Assembly (NCBI GenBank): GCA_007121115.1
Contig: SKMI01000199.1
Span: 1 to 15,395 of the forward strand
From: Paracoccaceae bacterium
Lineage (GTDB): Bacteria; Pseudomonadota; Alphaproteobacteria; Rhodobacterales; Rhodobacteraceae
DNA: 15,395 nucleotides
Direction: 5' to 3'
Shown: positions 12,775 to 15,395 of the stretch, in pieces
Layout: every line of letters starts with the position of its first letter
Numbering within the stretch: position 1 is the first letter of the stretch
The notes under the pieces: generated by a model
The model's database searches: none
What the model was told of the DNA's origin: nothing
The model's input: the letters and a program-made list of their open reading frames with translations, nothing else
Translations under genes and position numbers: made by a program

Positions 12775-15372
12775 TCATGGCCGCCCTTTCAACAGGGCTT
12801 CGATGGACTCGCGCAGCGCCATGCTTTCGGCCAGCGTGTCGCGGCTTCGGCGCAGCAACCCCTCGGTCGGATCAGGCGCCATCGCCGCGGCGCCCTCGTT
12901 TTCCGGCACAGCCGGGAACGGCTCCGGAGGCGCTGTTTCATCGGCGCTTTCGCTGGCCCGTGGCCCGGCTGCCACTGGCAGGCCGGACTCCGAGGGGGCC
13001 GATCCCGGGCGCGCTTGCGGTGTCACGGTGTCCGCGTCCGGATTGACAAGGCGCGGATCAGTCGGGCCCGGCTGCGCCTGATCCCGCCCCGAAGCCCCGG
13101 TTTCGGGGCGGCGCAGCAAACTGTGGGGGCGATTTGTAAGGGAACCCTCCGCAGGGGACGCAGCATCGCGTTCGCCCCCCGTCGCCGCCAACCGCTCCCA
13201 CAGCCGCGCCAGCGCCGCTGCGTCCACGCCGTCCTGCGCCGTGATGCCGCGCAGCGCTTCGGCGGCTGCGTCATGGGCGCCTTCGGACAGGTAGCTCTGC
13301 GCGCGAATCACAGCGGCACCCGCCCCGCGCAACGCCGCATTATCGCCCGCCAGGAGCAACCTGGCATGGCGCGGAAAACCGAGGTCAGCCAGCCGCTCCG
13401 CCATGGCCAGCCAGGCTGTCGCGTCGATCACGGGATCGTTCCACGGTCGCTCGGCAAAGATCACCGCAACGAATAGCGCGTCCGGCGCCACCGCAGCCAG
13501 CGAGGCGAAGATGTCCTGCCGCAGCGCCGCCACGGCATCCGCCGGCACTGTCGTGCCCGGTCGTTCGAGTTGCCCGATGACCGCAAACGCCTCATCATGC
13601 CGGGCCGCGTCGGCCAGCGTGCGCGCCTGCGCCGCCAGCAGTTCGGCTTCGAGCGCGGTGCCACGGTTTTCGACCGCCAGCGTGCCCGCCAGCGCGGCCA
13701 GCTCGGGGTCCGCCGGGAGCCCCTGCGCGCGCGCCCGATCCAGTTCCAGCAACAGGACCTCGGGCGCGTGGCGCGGTACGGATTGGCCGCTGCCGGGCGT
13801 GGAGGGCGCCGGATCCGCCGGGCGCAGCCGTGCCAGCGCCAGGTCCAGCGCCTGCACATCGGCGGCATCGGCGTCAGTCGCCGCGCGGCGCGCGGATTCG
13901 GCGACCACGCGCGCGGTTTCTGTCGCGCCCATGTCGAGCGACCGCGCGACAAGCCACGGCCCCAGCGCGCGGCGCAGATGCGCCGGCAGATCGGCGAAAG
14001 CGCGGCGCACGGCCACCGGGTCGACACCGGTCAGCGCGCCCGGATCAACCGCCGCAAGGACGGCCCAGAGCGCGCCAGCGCCAGGGCAGTCCGCCTGCTC
14101 CAGAAGACGGCCGGGATGCGGCGGGCGGTCCCCTTCGACAAGATGGCTGAGCGCGCGCATCACATCGGCATCGGGCAGCGCCACCGGAAAGGCGCGCAGA
14201 AGCGCACGCGTCTCGGCGCCGAATCCGAGGTGAAGGTAAAGCCGCGCCAGCGCAGTCACGGCGCCTGCGTCCGGGCGGTCGAATTCGCCCAGCAGCGCCC
14301 CGCGCCGTTCGGCCAGTTGCGCGGCGAAGGGGCGCGCATCGCCCCACCTGGGCATGGCGAAGATCTCGTCAGGGAGGCAATGCGCACCAGCCGCCGGGTT
14401 GGCGGCGACCTCGGCCCCGACTCGCATCTGCGCGCCGATTCGGTCGGCCAGTGCGGGCGCGGAGTTGGCGGTCGTCGGCACGTCGGCCGCCAGCATTTCG
14501 GGCGGTGCATCCGATGGTGCGCGCTCAGGCGTGCGCGGTGCGTCCGGGTCGGCGGGCTGGGACGCATGCGCGGCAGGCGAAACAGGCATGGCCGTGGTCG
14601 GCGCGAGCCGCCCCGCCGTCACGGCGTCTTCCAGCGATTCCAGCAGCGCGCGGCGCAGCGGGGCCAGCGCCGCGTCCATATCCGGGGGGTCGGTCCGCGC
14701 GGCAGCTTCGGCGTTGCGGCGGCGGAGAGCTTCGGCCAGGACCCGGCCGGCGGTGGCAGCCGTCTCGCGCGTGTCCGCACCGACTGCGCCCGCCCTCGGT
14801 GATGGCAGGACAGCGTCAGGGCTACCTGTGTCGGATCCAGGCGCCGGCGGGCGCGCGCGGGGCGCGGGCTCCGGGGTTGCGGGCGCGGATGGCGGCTCGA
14901 GGATATCGACGACCAGCATGCCCGGCAGGTCCTCGAAGGCGCGCAACGGGCAGGCGCAGGCCAGATCCAGCCGCAGCCCGCCGCCGGGGAGCGGCAGCAG
15001 ATCACGCAAGCGTGTGCGCGGGATTCGGACGAATGCCTCGGACAGATCGAAGGCCCGCGCACCGTCGCCGACCATCAGCTCGGCGCCCGCGTCACGCTCC
15101 TGCAGTGCCCAGGGCGTGCCATCGCCGATGCGGAAGACAAGGCGGGTGAAATCCGCATGCTCGCCGCCACGCACCCCCACCGGCGGCGCGGTGCCGCGGC
15201 TTGCGCGCTCTACCGCCGGCGTGTCCGCAACCGGCATCTCCTGCGCGCCAGCCGGGCGCTGCGTGATGGAGAGGAACAGACCGAAGCACAGCGCCAGCAC
15301 CAGTGGCGCCCAGCGCCAGCCCGTGGCATCGTTCACGGCAGGTCCAATCCCGCGCCCGGACAGGGCAGGCAC
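12775..15372 (-). CDS. Large secreted AMIN-like/helical-repeat protein of the flagellar cluster
   Basis: I do not recognise a named gene. The 865-residue product has a hydrophobic signal or anchor at about 19-43 (WRWAPLVLALCFGLFLSI, ending AGA-QE), so it is probably periplasmic. Residues about 65-161 form a beta-rich domain beginning VRGGEHADFTRLVFRI, resembling AMIN-like domains, which bind cell-wall or envelope partners. A Pro/Ala-rich linker follows (162-185), then a long Ala-rich helical part, probably TPR-like repeats (about 190-730), a low-complexity Pro/Ser/Glu segment, and a final helix (RSRDTLAESMALRESIEALL). The GTG at 15372 is chosen because AGGGAG lies seven bases upstream (15380-15385); GTGs at 15390 and 15336 are alternatives. 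A flagellar scaffold or motor-associated role is inferred only from its neighbours. Confidence 0.75.
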   Translation of the reverse strand: MPALSGRGIGPAVNDATGWRWAPLVLALCFGLFLSITQRPAGAQEMPVADTPAVERASRGTAPPVGVRGGEHADFTRLVFRIGDGTPWALQERDAGAELMVGDGARAFDLSEAFVRIPRTRLRDLLPLPGGGLRLDLACACPLRAFEDLPGMLVVDILEPPSAPATPEPAPRARPPAPGSDTGSPDAVLPSPRAGAVGADTRETAATAGRVLAEALRRRNAEAAARTDPPDMDAALAPLRRALLESLEDAVTAGRLAPTTAMPVSPAAHASQPADPDAPRTPERAPSDAPPEMLAADVPTTANSAPALADRIGAQMRVGAEVAANPAAGAHCLPDEIFAMPRWGDARPFAAQLAERRGALLGEFDRPDAGAVTALARLYLHLGFGAETRALLRAFPVALPDADVMRALSHLVEGDRPPHPGRLLEQADCPGAGALWAVLAAVDPGALTGVDPVAVRRAFADLPAHLRRALGPWLVARSLDMGATETARVVAESARRAATDADAADVQALDLALARLRPADPAPSTPGSGQSVPRHAPEVLLLELDRARAQGLPADPELAALAGTLAVENRGTALEAELLAAQARTLADAARHDEAFAVIGQLERPGTTVPADAVAALRQDIFASLAAVAPDALFVAVIFAERPWNDPVIDATAWLAMAERLADLGFPRHARLLLAGDNAALRGAGAAVIRAQSYLSEGAHDAAAEALRGITAQDGVDAAALARLWERLAATGGERDAASPAEGSLTNRPHSLLRRPETGASGRDQAQPGPTDPRLVNPDADTVTPQARPGSAPSESGLPVAAGPRASESADETAPPEPFPAVPENEGAAAMAPDPTEGLLRRSRDTLAESMALRESIEALLKGRP

Positions 15373-15395
15373 ATGGGCGCTCCCTGTCACTTCGG

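Noticed and set aside
12473..12778. 101-codon minus-strand frame whose ATG overlaps the stop of the AMIN-like gene
   Set aside because: The ATGA overlap is attractive, but the product is Arg/Gly/Ala/Cys-rich with about four acidic residues in 101, has no domain or hydrophobic pattern, and shows third-base use unlike the neighbouring genes.

Overview
The window is very GC-rich and densely packed, and looks like a chromosomal segment of an alphaproteobacterium, most likely in the family Rhodobacteraceae. This rests on gene content and layout, not on a database search. The ccmABCDG order with a 52-residue CcmD matches the helABCDX cluster of Rhodobacter capsulatus, and an flhA-fliR-flhB block is paired with family-specific flagellar proteins. 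Most gene junctions are 4-bp ATGA stop/start overlaps, implying strong translational coupling.

Region 1 (1-2705, minus strand) is a cytochrome c maturation operon read ccmA-ccmB-ccmC-ccmD-ccmG. CcmA (ATPase), CcmB and CcmC (membrane proteins) and CcmD (small membrane subunit) deliver periplasmic heme to CcmE, which is not in the window. CcmG, cut by the window start, reduces the apocytochrome cysteines.

Region 2 (2706-6887, plus strand) is a divergently transcribed metal-uptake ABC operon of the TroABCD/SitABCD type: binding protein, ATPase and two permeases. A Fur-superfamily-like operator overlaps the putative promoter in the 116-bp divergent spacer. Both permeases carry an unusual soluble C-terminal tail that looks like a winged helix. 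A hairpin separates the binding-protein gene from the rest of the operon.

Region 3 (6888-7013) is a convergent intergenic region holding a perfect 9-bp-stem hairpin and further GC-rich inverted repeats, probably a shared terminator.

Region 4 (7014-15395, minus strand) is flagellar. In transcription order it holds a large secreted protein with an AMIN-like N-terminus, a stretch of about 500 bp without a supported gene, a secreted lytic transglycosylase, flhA, a possible 51-codon ORF, fliR, flhB and a small coiled-coil protein. FlhA, FliR and FlhB are export-gate components of the flagellar type III secretion system; the transglycosylase probably opens peptidoglycan for the rod.

The most unusual points are a 19-bp direct repeat that duplicates the flhA/fliR stop/start junction and brackets a perfectly coupled 51-codon ORF, and the winged-helix-like tails on both metal permeases. 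I did not find a CRISPR array, tRNA, rRNA, insertion sequence or an obvious new defence system.
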